A DNA stretch of 64,000 bases, taken from contig NZ_CP156891.1 in NCBI RefSeq assembly GCF_019249795.2, positions 2,392,501 through 2,456,500 of the forward strand. Direction: 5' to 3'. Position 1 is the stretch's first letter, and the number at the start of each line of letters is the position of its first letter. This DNA is from Segatella copri. GTDB lineage: Bacteria; Bacteroidota; Bacteroidia; Bacteroidales; Bacteroidaceae. Shown here piece by piece: positions 34,514 through 44,243 of the stretch. The translations under genes and the position numbers were made by a program. The notes under the pieces were generated by a model. It was given only the letters and a program-made list of their open reading frames with translations. It searched no databases and was not told the DNA's origin.

Positions 34514-37450
34514 ATGAGAAGATTAACTCTTTTACTTGTCTCACTTGTATTGTTGTCTATCCAATCGGTCTTGGCGCAGAGTTTCAGCGTCAAGGGTACA
34601 GTCGTGTCTGCTGAAGACAACGAACCGATGATTGGTGTGACCATTATGCAAGAGGGAACATCAAATGGCGTAGTGACCGATATTGACGGTAACTATACCA
34701 TCGAAATTAAGGGTGCTTCGAAGGCTACGCTTGCCTACTCTTATGTGGGTTGCGTTACGCAGAAGCACGTTGTGAAAGCGCAGACAAATACGCTCAACAT
34801 CACCCTTGCTTCGGATTCCAAGATGATGGATGAAGTGGTTGTGGTGGCGTATGGCGTGAGAAAGAAGGGAACCATTGCGGGTTCCGTGTCTGCCGTAAAG
34901 TCTGAAAAAATAGAAAATGTGCCGGCGGCAAGCTTCGACCAAGCTTTGCAGGGACAGAGTACTGGTTTGCAGGTCATCTCTTCTTCGGGTGAACCTAGCA
35001 AGGCGGCTACCTTCCAAATCCGTGGTACCAACTCTATCAACTCCGGAAAGTCGCCACTCTTTATCCTCGACGGCGTGCCAATCTCAAGTTCTGATTTCAA
35101 TACTTTGAGTCCTAACGACATCGAAAGTATCTCTGTATTGAAAGATGCCTCTTCTACCTCTATCTATGGTGCACGTGCTGCCAATGGTGTGGTTGTCATC
35201 ACTTCCAAGCGAGGCTTGTCAATGGACAAGGCGAAGATTACGCTCCGTGCACAGTATGGTTTCTCTGAGTTGGCACAGACCAACTGGAAAATGATGAATA
35301 CCGACGAGCGTATCCAGTTTGAGAAAGAAGTAGGTCTGGATACAGGTAAGGATTACAATCTCCTTTCAAGAGTAAACGTAAACTGGCTGGACGAGGTGTT
35401 TAACGACCGCGCTCCGCTGCAGAGCTACGAACTCTCTATCAACCGTGCTACCGACCGCTTGAACTACTATGTTTCTGGTGGTTTCTACGATCAGGACGGT
35501 ATCGCACAGAATTCAACCTTCCGCCGTTACAACATCCGCACCAATGCAGATGTAAAGGCTAGCAAGTGGTTGAAGGTAGGTACCAACACCATGGCTGCCT
35601 ATGAGGAGGCTCAGCAGGCTGACGACGGTAGCTATACTACCGTTACTCCTATCTCAGCATGCCGATTCATGCTGCCTTACTGGAATCCATACGCAAAGGA
35701 TGGCAGTCTGGCTTCACTTTCAGCAGGCAACTGGGCTGGAACCAGCGAGAACCCTATCGTTTACATGGGCTTGAATCCTATCAAGAACAAGAAATATAAG
35801 GTGCTCTCTACCATGTATGCTGAAATCTATCCGATAGAGAATCTGACTATCCGTACTCAGTTTGGTGTCGATTTCACCCATTCTACAGCATTCCTCCAGT
35901 CGTTCCCAAGTCTCTCTTCAAATCACGGACAGGGTACTGCGGCACGCCAGAGCAGCGATGCCATCAACCTGACAGAGACTACTACGGCTAACTACCGTTT
36001 CACTCTGAACGATATCCATTCGTTCAACGTGATGCTGGGTCAGGAGGCTGTCAATTTCCACTCAGATGGTTTCCAGGTATATTCCAAGGGTCAGACCAGC
36101 GATCTCCTGACCAACGTATCATCAGGTACACGTGCCAGCCGCTGGGCAGATTCATCTTCTGATTATTCTTACCTGTCATTCTTCATGCGTGGCGAGTATA
36201 ACTATAAGGAGCTCTACTATGCCGATTTCTCTCTGCGTACTGATGCTTCTTCACGTTTCGGTAAGGATCATCGCTGGGGTACATTCTGGTCGCTCGGTTT
36301 CATGTACAACGTGAAGTCGACCGACTGGCTGAAGGATATGAAGTGGCTCAGCACAGCCCAGATTGCCGTAAGTACCGGTACATCGGGTAACTCTGAGATT
36401 CCTAACTATTATCACCTGGCTCTGGTATCGGGTGGTGCCAACTACGATAATACTGCCGGTTTCTATCCATCACAGAGTGGTAACGAGGAATTGGGTTGGG
36501 AGTCAACATGGGCAAACAACTTCGCCCTCCGTTTGGGCTTCCTCGACAGAATCAACTTCAGCTTCGAGGCTTACTACAAGCGTACCTCTAATATGCTGAT
36601 GCGCGTTCCTGAGTCTTATACCGTAACCGGCGAGGGCTATCGCTGGAAGAACGTAGGTGTGATGGCTAACAAGGGTATCGAGCTGAGTGCTGACGGTGAT
36701 GTAATCCGCACACGCGACTTCACCTGGAATGTAAGTGCCAACGTATCTTACAACCAGAACCGATTGAAGGAACTCTATAACAGTGTAACCGAGTATGTAA
36801 ACTCAACCACCGGTTTGAAGTATGTGGTAGGTCACTCAGTAAGCGAGTTCTTCCTGAACCGTTATGCCGGTGTGAACCCAGCGAATGGTGAGCAGCTCTG
36901 GTATGACAAGAACGGCAACGTGACCAACGAGTTCCGTGAGAGCGACAAGGTGATGACAGGCAAGACCTATGATGCACCTTGGATGGGCGGTTTCGGTACA
37001 AGCTTCCGTTGGAAGGGCTTGCAGCTTTCTGCCCAGTTCAGCTGGATTGGTACACGCTACGTGATTAACAACGACCGTTACTTCGAGGAGAGCGGTATAA
37101 CCTTCGGTACTGCTTACAACCAGTCAAACCGTCTGTTGTACGACCGCTGGAAGCAGCCAGGCGACATTACCGATATCCCACGTTGGGGCGAGGTAACCCA
37201 GCTCGACGATCGCTTCTTGGAGAATGCATCGTTCCTCCGTCTGAAGAATCTCAGTCTGTCCTATTCATTGCCACAGAGTCTGTTGCGCAAGACCAACTTC
37301 TTCTCTATGGTCAGAATCTATGGTCAGGCACAGAACCTCTTCACCGTAACCGGTTTCAACGGTCTGGATCCTGAGGTTTCATCCAATATTTACCAGGCAC
37401 AGTATCCGGCATCACGCCAGTTTACTCTGGGTGTTGAATTGCAATTCTAA
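34514..37450 (+). CDS. SusC/RagA-family TonB-linked outer membrane transporter (second locus)
   Basis: About 978 residues. I prefer ATG 34514 (MRRLTLLLVSLVLL, good signal peptide ending VLAQ), though TTG at 34499 would add five residues. CarboxypepD-reg-like domain (FSVKGTVVSAEDNEPMIGVT), SusC signature VVVAYGVRKKGTIAGSVSAV, plug with FQIRGTNSI and VLKDASSTSIYGARAANGVVV, barrel ending LGVELQF. Cargo is not known. The downstream genes include a secreted subtilase and LRR lipoproteins and no glycoside hydrolase, so peptides or glycopeptides are a reasonable guess, as in RagAB of Porphyromonas gingivalis. Confidence 0.93.
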   Translation: MRRLTLLLVSLVLLSIQSVLAQSFSVKGTVVSAEDNEPMIGVTIMQEGTSNGVVTDIDGNYTIEIKGASKATLAYSYVGCVTQKHVVKAQTNTLNITLASDSKMMDEVVVVAYGVRKKGTIAGSVSAVKSEKIENVPAASFDQALQGQSTGLQVISSSGEPSKAATFQIRGTNSINSGKSPLFILDGVPISSSDFNTLSPNDIESISVLKDASSTSIYGARAANGVVVITSKRGLSMDKAKITLRAQYGFSELAQTNWKMMNTDERIQFEKEVGLDTGKDYNLLSRVNVNWLDEVFNDRAPLQSYELSINRATDRLNYYVSGGFYDQDGIAQNSTFRRYNIRTNADVKASKWLKVGTNTMAAYEEAQQADDGSYTTVTPISACRFMLPYWNPYAKDGSLASLSAGNWAGTSENPIVYMGLNPIKNKKYKVLSTMYAEIYPIENLTIRTQFGVDFTHSTAFLQSFPSLSSNHGQGTAARQSSDAINLTETTTANYRFTLNDIHSFNVMLGQEAVNFHSDGFQVYSKGQTSDLLTNVSSGTRASRWADSSSDYSYLSFFMRGEYNYKELYYADFSLRTDASSRFGKDHRWGTFWSLGFMYNVKSTDWLKDMKWLSTAQIAVSTGTSGNSEIPNYYHLALVSGGANYDNTAGFYPSQSGNEELGWESTWANNFALRLGFLDRINFSFEAYYKRTSNMLMRVPESYTVTGEGYRWKNVGVMANKGIELSADGDVIRTRDFTWNVSANVSYNQNRLKELYNSVTEYVNSTTGLKYVVGHSVSEFFLNRYAGVNPANGEQLWYDKNGNVTNEFRESDKVMTGKTYDAPWMGGFGTSFRWKGLQLSAQFSWIGTRYVINNDRYFEESGITFGTAYNQSNRLLYDRWKQPGDITDIPRWGEVTQLDDRFLENASFLRLKNLSLSYSLPQSLLRKTNFFSMVRIYGQAQNLFTVTGFNGLDPEVSSNIYQAQYPASRQFTLGVELQF

Positions 37451-37467
37451 CCAAGAAAGGAAAAAAA

Positions 37468-38994
37468 ATGAATATCAAAAATATAAAGACATACATCCTG
37501 TCGGGAATCCTAGCCCTCTCTATGTCTTCCTGTCTTGATAAGTATCCTGAGGATTCTATCCTCATGGACCAGGCTATCAACACGGTGGACGACATGGACA
37601 AGCTGGTGTACGGTATCTACGACAGTTTCAAGAGCAGCGCCCTCTATTCGGGCAATCTGACAATCCTGCCAGATCTGCAGGCAGACTTCGTGTACTGCGT
37701 GAAGGGCTACTCTAATGCCTATGGCGATATCTACCGTTGGAAAGATATCAAGGCTACCAACACCGACATCAAGGCGGTATATGCCGACCTTTATGATGTG
37801 ATCAACCGATGCAATTTCCTGCTCGATAATGTTGAAAAGGTAAAGGCTGCAACCAATGATGATAAGCAGCTTGATAAGTTGGAGCAGTATGAGGGCGAGG
37901 CTTACTTCGCCCGTGCCCTGGCTTACTCAGAACTGATCAAGTGTTTCTGCAAGGCTTACGATAGCGATGAGCAGGCTGCGAAGGAACTCGGCGTTGTACT
38001 CACAGAGCACTATTACGGCAATGAGCCACAGAAGAGAGCCACTCTGAAGGAATCATACGATTTCGTATTGAGAGATCTTGACAAGGCTGCTGAATATCTG
38101 AAAGTAGACGAAGACTTCACAGGAAGTCTCTACAACGAGATTTACTTCAACGAGTATACCTGTCATGCCTTGCGTGCGCGCGTATCCTTATATATGCACA
38201 AGTATGATGATGCCATCAAGTATGCATCTAAGGTAATCGGCAGTAAGTATTATACATTAGAGAAGGCTTCTTCCAACACCTATTCAAACCAGGTGAATGA
38301 TTATAAGTATATCTGGACCTATGGTGATTCGCGTGAGGCTATCTGGAAGGTAGGTTTTACCGTGAACAGCTATGGCGGTGCTCTGGGTACCATCTTCGAT
38401 AACTACAACTTCGTAACTTATCGTCCAGACTATGTGCCTGAGACATGGGTCATCAACTCATTCGACAGCAAGGACCTCCGTGCTGCAGCCATCTTCACAA
38501 CCCGTGTAACAGGTTATGAGCATGGTTTGCAGTGGCCTTTGCTGAGCAAGTATTTCGGCGATGCAGAATTCCTGAACAGCAATATCCTGCATGTTCACCA
38601 GCCAATGGTATTCCGTCTCTCAGAGCAGTATCTGATTCGTGCTGAGGCTTACGCCATGAAGGAGGACTATGGTAAGGCAGGTAAGGACATCTCTACCTTG
38701 CGTACAGCCCGCTACTCTTCATATGGTGGTAACACCTCGATGAGCGAGAACAACGCCATGAAGATAATCGAGGCAGAGCGCGTGAAGGAACTCTATATGG
38801 AAGGCTTCCGTCTGAACGACCTCAAGCGCTGGCACAAGGGATTTGAGCGTAAGGCTGCCGACCAGCCTGCTGCCAACTTCGTGCAGAGCAGTCTGAAGGT
38901 TGAAAAGGATGACCCTCTCTTTGTCTGGCCAATTCCTCAGCATGAGCTTGAGGCACCAGGTTCTGAGATTCAGCCTAATGAAAGTAACAAATAA
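37468..38994 (+). CDS. SusD/RagB-family surface lipoprotein (second locus)
   Basis: A 508-residue lipoprotein with lipobox MSSC and the common SusD start CLDKYPEDS. Helical scaffold (EGEAYFARALAYSELIKCFCKAYD) and the conserved late block MKIIEAERVKELYMEGFRLNDLKRWHKGFER, ending FVWPIPQHELEAPGSEIQPN. It is the lid partner of the SusC 17 bp upstream. Confidence 0.94.
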   Translation: MNIKNIKTYILSGILALSMSSCLDKYPEDSILMDQAINTVDDMDKLVYGIYDSFKSSALYSGNLTILPDLQADFVYCVKGYSNAYGDIYRWKDIKATNTDIKAVYADLYDVINRCNFLLDNVEKVKAATNDDKQLDKLEQYEGEAYFARALAYSELIKCFCKAYDSDEQAAKELGVVLTEHYYGNEPQKRATLKESYDFVLRDLDKAAEYLKVDEDFTGSLYNEIYFNEYTCHALRARVSLYMHKYDDAIKYASKVIGSKYYTLEKASSNTYSNQVNDYKYIWTYGDSREAIWKVGFTVNSYGGALGTIFDNYNFVTYRPDYVPETWVINSFDSKDLRAAAIFTTRVTGYEHGLQWPLLSKYFGDAEFLNSNILHVHQPMVFRLSEQYLIRAEAYAMKEDYGKAGKDISTLRTARYSSYGGNTSMSENNAMKIIEAERVKELYMEGFRLNDLKRWHKGFERKAADQPAANFVQSSLKVEKDDPLFVWPIPQHELEAPGSEIQPNESNK

Positions 38995-39009
38995 AATAAA
39001 GAGAAGATC

Positions 39010-39912
39010 ATGAAGAAAATAATGATGGGATGTTTGGCAGCCGTAGCTGCACTCATCGCTCTTGTGAGTTGTTCACAGGATTATACCACTTATGCTGGTT
39101 CAAGTCATATCATGTTCTCTGATACGCTCTATCAGTATGCTGTACAGGAAAGCAATGAGGTTTTCAATGTGCCTGTATCTGCAACCGAAAAAGCTGACTA
39201 CGACCGCACCTTCGGCGTAGAGGTAGTAGACAAGCAGAGCAATGCCATCGAGGGTAAGCATTACCGCATCCTCAACAACACCGTTACAATCAAGGCGGGC
39301 GAGATGGTAGGAAATGTGAAGGTTCAGGGTATCTATGATAACATCGGCAAGACCGATTCACTCGGCTTCACCCTGAAACTGGTGATTCCGGAGAAGTATA
39401 ACTGGACAGATCTCTATAAGGACTATGCCCACGTGGTAATGCAGAAGTCTTGTCCTTTCGATATCCACAACTTCTCTGGCTGGTGCAAGGTAACATCTAC
39501 ATTCTACAGCCAGTATCTGAACAACGTAACCAACCGTCTGATCAAGACAGAGGTAGTGGAAGGCGAGGAGAATACCGTTCTGCTGAAGGATGTTTACTAT
39601 AAGGGCTACAACCTGAAGTTGAAGTTCAGCACCAAGAACATTCTTGAGCCAAAGGTAGAGATGGACGACCAGATAGCCGGTGAAACCGGCGAGGCGTTCG
39701 GTACCATCTATGGAGACGGCAAGTTGCGCATCAGCCAGCCTTCTCTGTATACCTCTTATTATAACACCTGCCAGAACTATGTATTGCAGTATGTTGTTAT
39801 GAGTGTAAACAACAAAGATGGTTCATTATTCGGCAACGTAGGAACCTTCATCACCATGTATGAATGGATCAGCGATGAAGAGGCAGAGAAATTGAAAGAA
39901 CAAGGATATTAA
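39010..39912 (+). CDS. DUF4984-type lipoprotein
   Basis: A 300-residue lipoprotein (LVSC, then SQDYT). The N-terminal half resembles a Calx-beta/DUF4843 fold (EVFNVPVSATEKADYDRTFGVEVVDKQSNAIEGKHYRI.., about 45-145). The C-terminal half (CPFDIHNFSGWCKVTSTFY.. to ITMYEWISDEEAEKLKEQG) fits the DUF4984 group found beside SusCD pairs. It is probably a surface accessory lipoprotein binding the substrate or capping the SusCD complex; no enzymatic residues are apparent. Confidence 0.7.
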   Translation: MKKIMMGCLAAVAALIALVSCSQDYTTYAGSSHIMFSDTLYQYAVQESNEVFNVPVSATEKADYDRTFGVEVVDKQSNAIEGKHYRILNNTVTIKAGEMVGNVKVQGIYDNIGKTDSLGFTLKLVIPEKYNWTDLYKDYAHVVMQKSCPFDIHNFSGWCKVTSTFYSQYLNNVTNRLIKTEVVEGEENTVLLKDVYYKGYNLKLKFSTKNILEPKVEMDDQIAGETGEAFGTIYGDGKLRISQPSLYTSYYNTCQNYVLQYVVMSVNNKDGSLFGNVGTFITMYEWISDEEAEKLKEQGY

Positions 39913-39930
39913 TCGTAGAATAAAAAGAAA

Positions 39931-41538
39931 ATGAAAACATTGATTTCAAAATATTGGCTCGTATTGATGGCGCTGGTATCAGTGACTCTGTTCACAGCTT
40001 GTTCCAGCGATGACGATGCCGTAACTCCTGTGTTCCCACAGGTACAGACTATCGCCGGTGAAGCTGGTGCTGAGTTGGACTTCACCTTCGATGCCAACGA
40101 GAGCTGGAGCCTTTCTTCAGACAAAATCTGGTGTAAACTGGTGCAGGGCGAGAAAACAGACGCCTTCGTACTCAATGGTACTGCAGGCAAGCAGACCATC
40201 AAGGTTAAGATTACTGATGATGATGCCAGCAAGGATATGAGCGTGGCTCAGCTCTTCCTGAACATGGGTGGTCAGAAGGTTGCCATCGCTGAGGTTAAGC
40301 GTTCGGCTGCCGGCTATAAGTTGCAGGTATTCGATGCGGCTGGCAACGATATCACCGAGACAGGTATCACTGTAGGTTACAAGGACCTCGCAGAACAGCC
40401 TATATACAACAAGTTTACCGTAAAGTCAAACTATCGTTTTGCGGTTACTAATACTCCAGCTTGGGTAGACTTAGAAGGTGGTTTCATGGTAGGTACACCT
40501 AACAAGGATGCTGTAGGCGGAGTTTCCTTCAAGGAGAATCAGGGCGTAAGTGCTAAGTATGCCATCAAGGACGGTAACTACACCATCACCTTCACTTCTG
40601 AGGATGGCAAGGCTGCTAAAACCGTACCTGTTATCTTTGAGGGTATGCCTGAAAATATGATGGAAATTACTCATCCTAATGATGATAAACTTGTTTCGAA
40701 GTGGAATGTTTGGAATGTATCACTCGATGGTAAGGTGTTCACTCAGAATGGTTCTAAACTGAATGGCGGTGAGACCAACGATTTCACATTCCACAACTTC
40801 GTTCCTTTCACCCTCAAGACCTTGGATGATGCTTATCAGCTTGTAGTCTTCGAGAAAACAAAGAATGGTTTGTTCGAGGATCAAATTGGCGCTGTGAAGT
40901 TGCAGGGTGAGAAGGGTAATGTTAAACTCACAATTGAGCCTTTGAACAGCGGAAGCCGTACATTCGTGGTTTATGCTTTGCCACAGAGCGTATTCGAGAG
41001 TCTGGAGAACGGCCTAGATGATATGCTGGAGAACAACTGCACAGACGTGAAAATTGATTACAACAACTGCTTCCTGATGGAAGTTGTACAGAAGGAGGCC
41101 AACTCTTCTGCTGATGATCAGTCTGCAGCGCCTACAATCTTGGAGATGAACTACTTGCCAGTAGAGTGCAAGAAGGATAAATCAACGTATGGTTCTATCA
41201 TATCAGAAAAATTTGGCTACAATGGTGACGAAATATATGTCGCTCAGTCAGGAGTAGGAAGCTCTCTTACAGTTAATCCTAATATCAAGGATTGGGACCC
41301 TAACACTATGATGGAGACAGGCTATCTTACAGTTAAGGATAACAACGGAAATGATGTTTATGCAGAGCTTAGTATGGATATGAATAATAACAGTATATTC
41401 TTCGTAGATGTTCCTGCTGCTACTCCAATGTTTATGGTATTCAAGGACAACGGAACTCCTGTAAAGGTTCTTGTTGTTGAATCTCCTGGTGAGGGAATGA
41501 GTAAGAAACATACTTCTATCAGAAAAATTAGAAAGTAA
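39931..41538 (+). CDS. DUF5003-like surface lipoprotein
   Basis: A 535-residue lipoprotein (LFTAC then SSDDDAV, acidic surface-type start). The N-terminal 130 residues look like a BACON-type Ig fold (FTFDANESWSLSSDKIWCKLVQGEKTDAFVLNGTAGKQTIKVKITDDD). The remainder is beta-rich with a WNVWNVSLDGKVFTQNGSKLNGGETNDFTFHNF stretch, assigned to DUF5003 from memory. No catalytic motif is seen, so substrate binding at the surface is inferred. Its stop overlaps the start of the next gene by one base (TAATG), so translation is coupled. Confidence 0.65.
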   Translation: MKTLISKYWLVLMALVSVTLFTACSSDDDAVTPVFPQVQTIAGEAGAELDFTFDANESWSLSSDKIWCKLVQGEKTDAFVLNGTAGKQTIKVKITDDDASKDMSVAQLFLNMGGQKVAIAEVKRSAAGYKLQVFDAAGNDITETGITVGYKDLAEQPIYNKFTVKSNYRFAVTNTPAWVDLEGGFMVGTPNKDAVGGVSFKENQGVSAKYAIKDGNYTITFTSEDGKAAKTVPVIFEGMPENMMEITHPNDDKLVSKWNVWNVSLDGKVFTQNGSKLNGGETNDFTFHNFVPFTLKTLDDAYQLVVFEKTKNGLFEDQIGAVKLQGEKGNVKLTIEPLNSGSRTFVVYALPQSVFESLENGLDDMLENNCTDVKIDYNNCFLMEVVQKEANSSADDQSAAPTILEMNYLPVECKKDKSTYGSIISEKFGYNGDEIYVAQSGVGSSLTVNPNIKDWDPNTMMETGYLTVKDNNGNDVYAELSMDMNNNSIFFVDVPAATPMFMVFKDNGTPVKVLVVESPGEGMSKKHTSIRKIRK

Positions 41539-44222
41539 TGAACAGAATGAAAATATTTTCAAAGGCACTCTTGTTGCTCTTGGTCTCTCTCCTGACCTTT
41601 GCAGCAACAAGTTGCTCGGATGATGAAACCGGAGGCTGGGACGGCACATACGGATATGTGCAGTTCAAACTCAGCAAGAAGGTTTCTTCTAGAGCTACCC
41701 GTGCTGCTGCCCTTGACAAACTTGAGAAACTGGATGATGCCAAGAAAATCAAGGTGGTCATGGAGCACAACGGTACAACTGTCTCTCAGACACTGGTGCT
41801 CAATTCTTATAATTCAGAGAATGCAGAGTATGGTCTGAGAAGTGAAAAACTGCAACTCGCTTCGGGTACTTACACCGTTATCGGTTTCTATCTCTATGAT
41901 GCGGTAGACGAGGAGTTGCTGGCTTCTTCTGCCGGCGAAACATTCACTGTAGTAGGTGGCGGTCTGGAAGTACAGAACCTTATGGTGGAGACTGTGGAGC
42001 GTGGTAAGGTGAAGTTCAATCTCGTGAAGGAGTGGGAGAAGACCCGTGCCGGTGGTACTGAGTATCTCTTCTCTAACATCCGTCTCGTTGACGTCAGCGT
42101 AACCAACCTCTTTACCCGTGAGACCTATACCTTTCCTGAACTGAAGGTGAAATATAAGGAGTCTAGCGAAGAGCATCAGAATCCTGACAATGAGAACGAT
42201 AAGTATATGGATACAGGTACAGCTTACTGTGATTCTACCGTATGGTTGCCTGCCGGTACTTATCAGGTTACCTCTTATACCACCTACGGGAAGACAGGTG
42301 CGGTGAAGACCAAGTACGAAACCCAGCCTGTAAAGGGTGAGGCGTTTATCGTAGAGGATAATCAACTGAATGATACGGCTCAGGTGCCTATCCTCCTTTC
42401 CAAGACAAAGGAGTATATCAAGGACTATGAGGCTTTGAAGGCTATCTGGGAATCTCTCCATGGTAAGGAGTGGAGCTTCTATGGCGATGCTACCTTCAAG
42501 GGAGCTAACTGGAACTTCAACAAGGAACTCGATATGTGGGGCGAACAGCCGGGCGTAACGCTCAACAGCAACGGCCGTGTCATCGGTCTCGTTATCGCCG
42601 GTTTCGGTGCAAAGGGAATCGTACCTGATGCCATCGGACAGCTGACAGAACTCCAGGTGCTCAACCTCGGTTCTCACGATGAGAAGATTGGTGCCAACAT
42701 CTTCAATAATTATGATGCCAACAGTCTGACTGCAGCAAAGAAGAGCAGCATGCGTCACGACTATGAGAACAAGTTTCTGAAGTATGACCCACGTGCCAAC
42801 ATGTCGGATATGATTGTAGAAAGCTACAACTCTGATCCTAAGGTGGCACCGAAGAACAGAATTAAGAAGGACAGCCGCATCAACCTGAAGGATGCGCAGA
42901 TCGGTACATTGACCAACAAGATTACAGGTGTATCTAAGGCCATCTATCGCCTGACAAAGTTGCAGCAGTTCTATATCGGTAACTCTTCTATCACATCCGA
43001 CTCGGTTTGTGCGAATTTCTACAAGCCTGACGATCCTGTTTATGGTAAGTTTGCACAGGAGTTTAAGGAAGAGGATTGGGACAAGATGGAAAACCTGACC
43101 GATATCGAACTTTACAACTGTCCGAAGATCAGTCGCATTCCAGACTTCTACTATAAGCTCCCTAAATTGCAGGCGATGAACCTGGCACGATGCAAGGGAA
43201 TCTCTGCTAATCAGTTGAGAAAAGATTGGACTCGCTTAGCTGAGGAGAAGACAGGTAAGACACTCCAGATTCTCTATATGAGTTACAATAACCTGGAGGA
43301 GTTTCCTGAGTCTTCTGCATTGAGAAAGATGGTAAATCTCCGTTTGCTCGACCTGGCTTACAATAATATCAAGAAGGTACATCCGTTTGGTTCTGAGGTA
43401 GCTCTCTCTTCTCTCTATCTGAACAACAACCAGATTGAAGAGATTCCTGCTAATCTCTGTGCCTTTACAGATGATGTGGAAAGTCTGACTTTCGCTCATA
43501 ACAAGTTGAAGAAGATTCCGAATATCTTCGATGCAAGTTCTGTTCGCGAGATGGGTTCTGTAGACTTCTCTTACAACGAGATTACAGGTGTAGATAATAG
43601 TCATGGTACCTACAAGGGTATTAATGCAGCTTCTGTCAGTCTGTCAAACAATAAGATAGAGAAGTTCCCTTCAGAGCTGTTTACTGCCGGTTCGCCAATC
43701 ACAACCATCGATTTGAGCGGCAACCAGATGCGCACCATCCCTAAGGGTTCCATCAAGGGCAAGAAGGCTTATCTGCTGCAGGTTATCGACTTCCGATTCA
43801 ACAAGTTGACATCCCTCTCTGATGACTTCCGCTCAACCACATTGCCATACATTACCAATATGGACTTGAGCTACAACTGCTTCACCGAGGTGCCAACCCA
43901 GCCATTGAACAGTGCCGTGCTCCGTGCCTTTGCCATCAACCACCAGCGTGATGAGAAGACCGACCAGCGTTGCCTGCGTACATGGCCTACAGGAATCACA
44001 ACCTGTCCGAGCCTGATCCAGTTCCAGATTGGTTCCAACGATATCCGTAAGGTAGAAGAGACACTGACCTCTCACCTTTATATCCTGAATATCGCAGACA
44101 ACCCTAACATCTCTATCGATGTAACGAGCGTCTGCGCATACATCAAGGCAGGTATGTATATGCTGTTCTACAACAAGAATCAGGACATCCGCGGTTGCGA
44201 TGCTTTGGATCTCGAAAATTAA
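41538..44222 (+). CDS. DUF4458/leucine-rich-repeat surface lipoprotein
   Basis: An 894-residue lipoprotein (ATSC, then SDDETGG). The N-terminal DUF4458-like beta domain (about 30-160, YGYVQFKLSKKV.. TYTVIGFYLYD) is followed by a second beta segment. A large leucine-rich-repeat solenoid follows (about 370-880), with units such as LRLLDLAYNNIKKVHPFG, LSSLYLNNNQIEEIPANL and ITTIDLSGNQMRTIPKG. LRR solenoids bind proteins, so this is a good candidate for holding a proteinaceous substrate or host surface. It is translationally coupled to the upstream lipoprotein and 21 bp before another LRR lipoprotein. Confidence 0.82.
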   Translation: MNRMKIFSKALLLLLVSLLTFAATSCSDDETGGWDGTYGYVQFKLSKKVSSRATRAAALDKLEKLDDAKKIKVVMEHNGTTVSQTLVLNSYNSENAEYGLRSEKLQLASGTYTVIGFYLYDAVDEELLASSAGETFTVVGGGLEVQNLMVETVERGKVKFNLVKEWEKTRAGGTEYLFSNIRLVDVSVTNLFTRETYTFPELKVKYKESSEEHQNPDNENDKYMDTGTAYCDSTVWLPAGTYQVTSYTTYGKTGAVKTKYETQPVKGEAFIVEDNQLNDTAQVPILLSKTKEYIKDYEALKAIWESLHGKEWSFYGDATFKGANWNFNKELDMWGEQPGVTLNSNGRVIGLVIAGFGAKGIVPDAIGQLTELQVLNLGSHDEKIGANIFNNYDANSLTAAKKSSMRHDYENKFLKYDPRANMSDMIVESYNSDPKVAPKNRIKKDSRINLKDAQIGTLTNKITGVSKAIYRLTKLQQFYIGNSSITSDSVCANFYKPDDPVYGKFAQEFKEEDWDKMENLTDIELYNCPKISRIPDFYYKLPKLQAMNLARCKGISANQLRKDWTRLAEEKTGKTLQILYMSYNNLEEFPESSALRKMVNLRLLDLAYNNIKKVHPFGSEVALSSLYLNNNQIEEIPANLCAFTDDVESLTFAHNKLKKIPNIFDASSVREMGSVDFSYNEITGVDNSHGTYKGINAASVSLSNNKIEKFPSELFTAGSPITTIDLSGNQMRTIPKGSIKGKKAYLLQVIDFRFNKLTSLSDDFRSTTLPYITNMDLSYNCFTEVPTQPLNSAVLRAFAINHQRDEKTDQRCLRTWPTGITTCPSLIQFQIGSNDIRKVEETLTSHLYILNIADNPNISIDVTSVCAYIKAGMYMLFYNKNQDIRGCDALDLEN

Positions 44223-44243
44223 ACCCTATAAGAAAGTAGTAAT

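Noticed and set aside
41814..42758. 314-codon minus-strand frame opposite the DUF4458/LRR gene
   Set aside because: Antisense to a convincing lipoprotein; no signal or motif.
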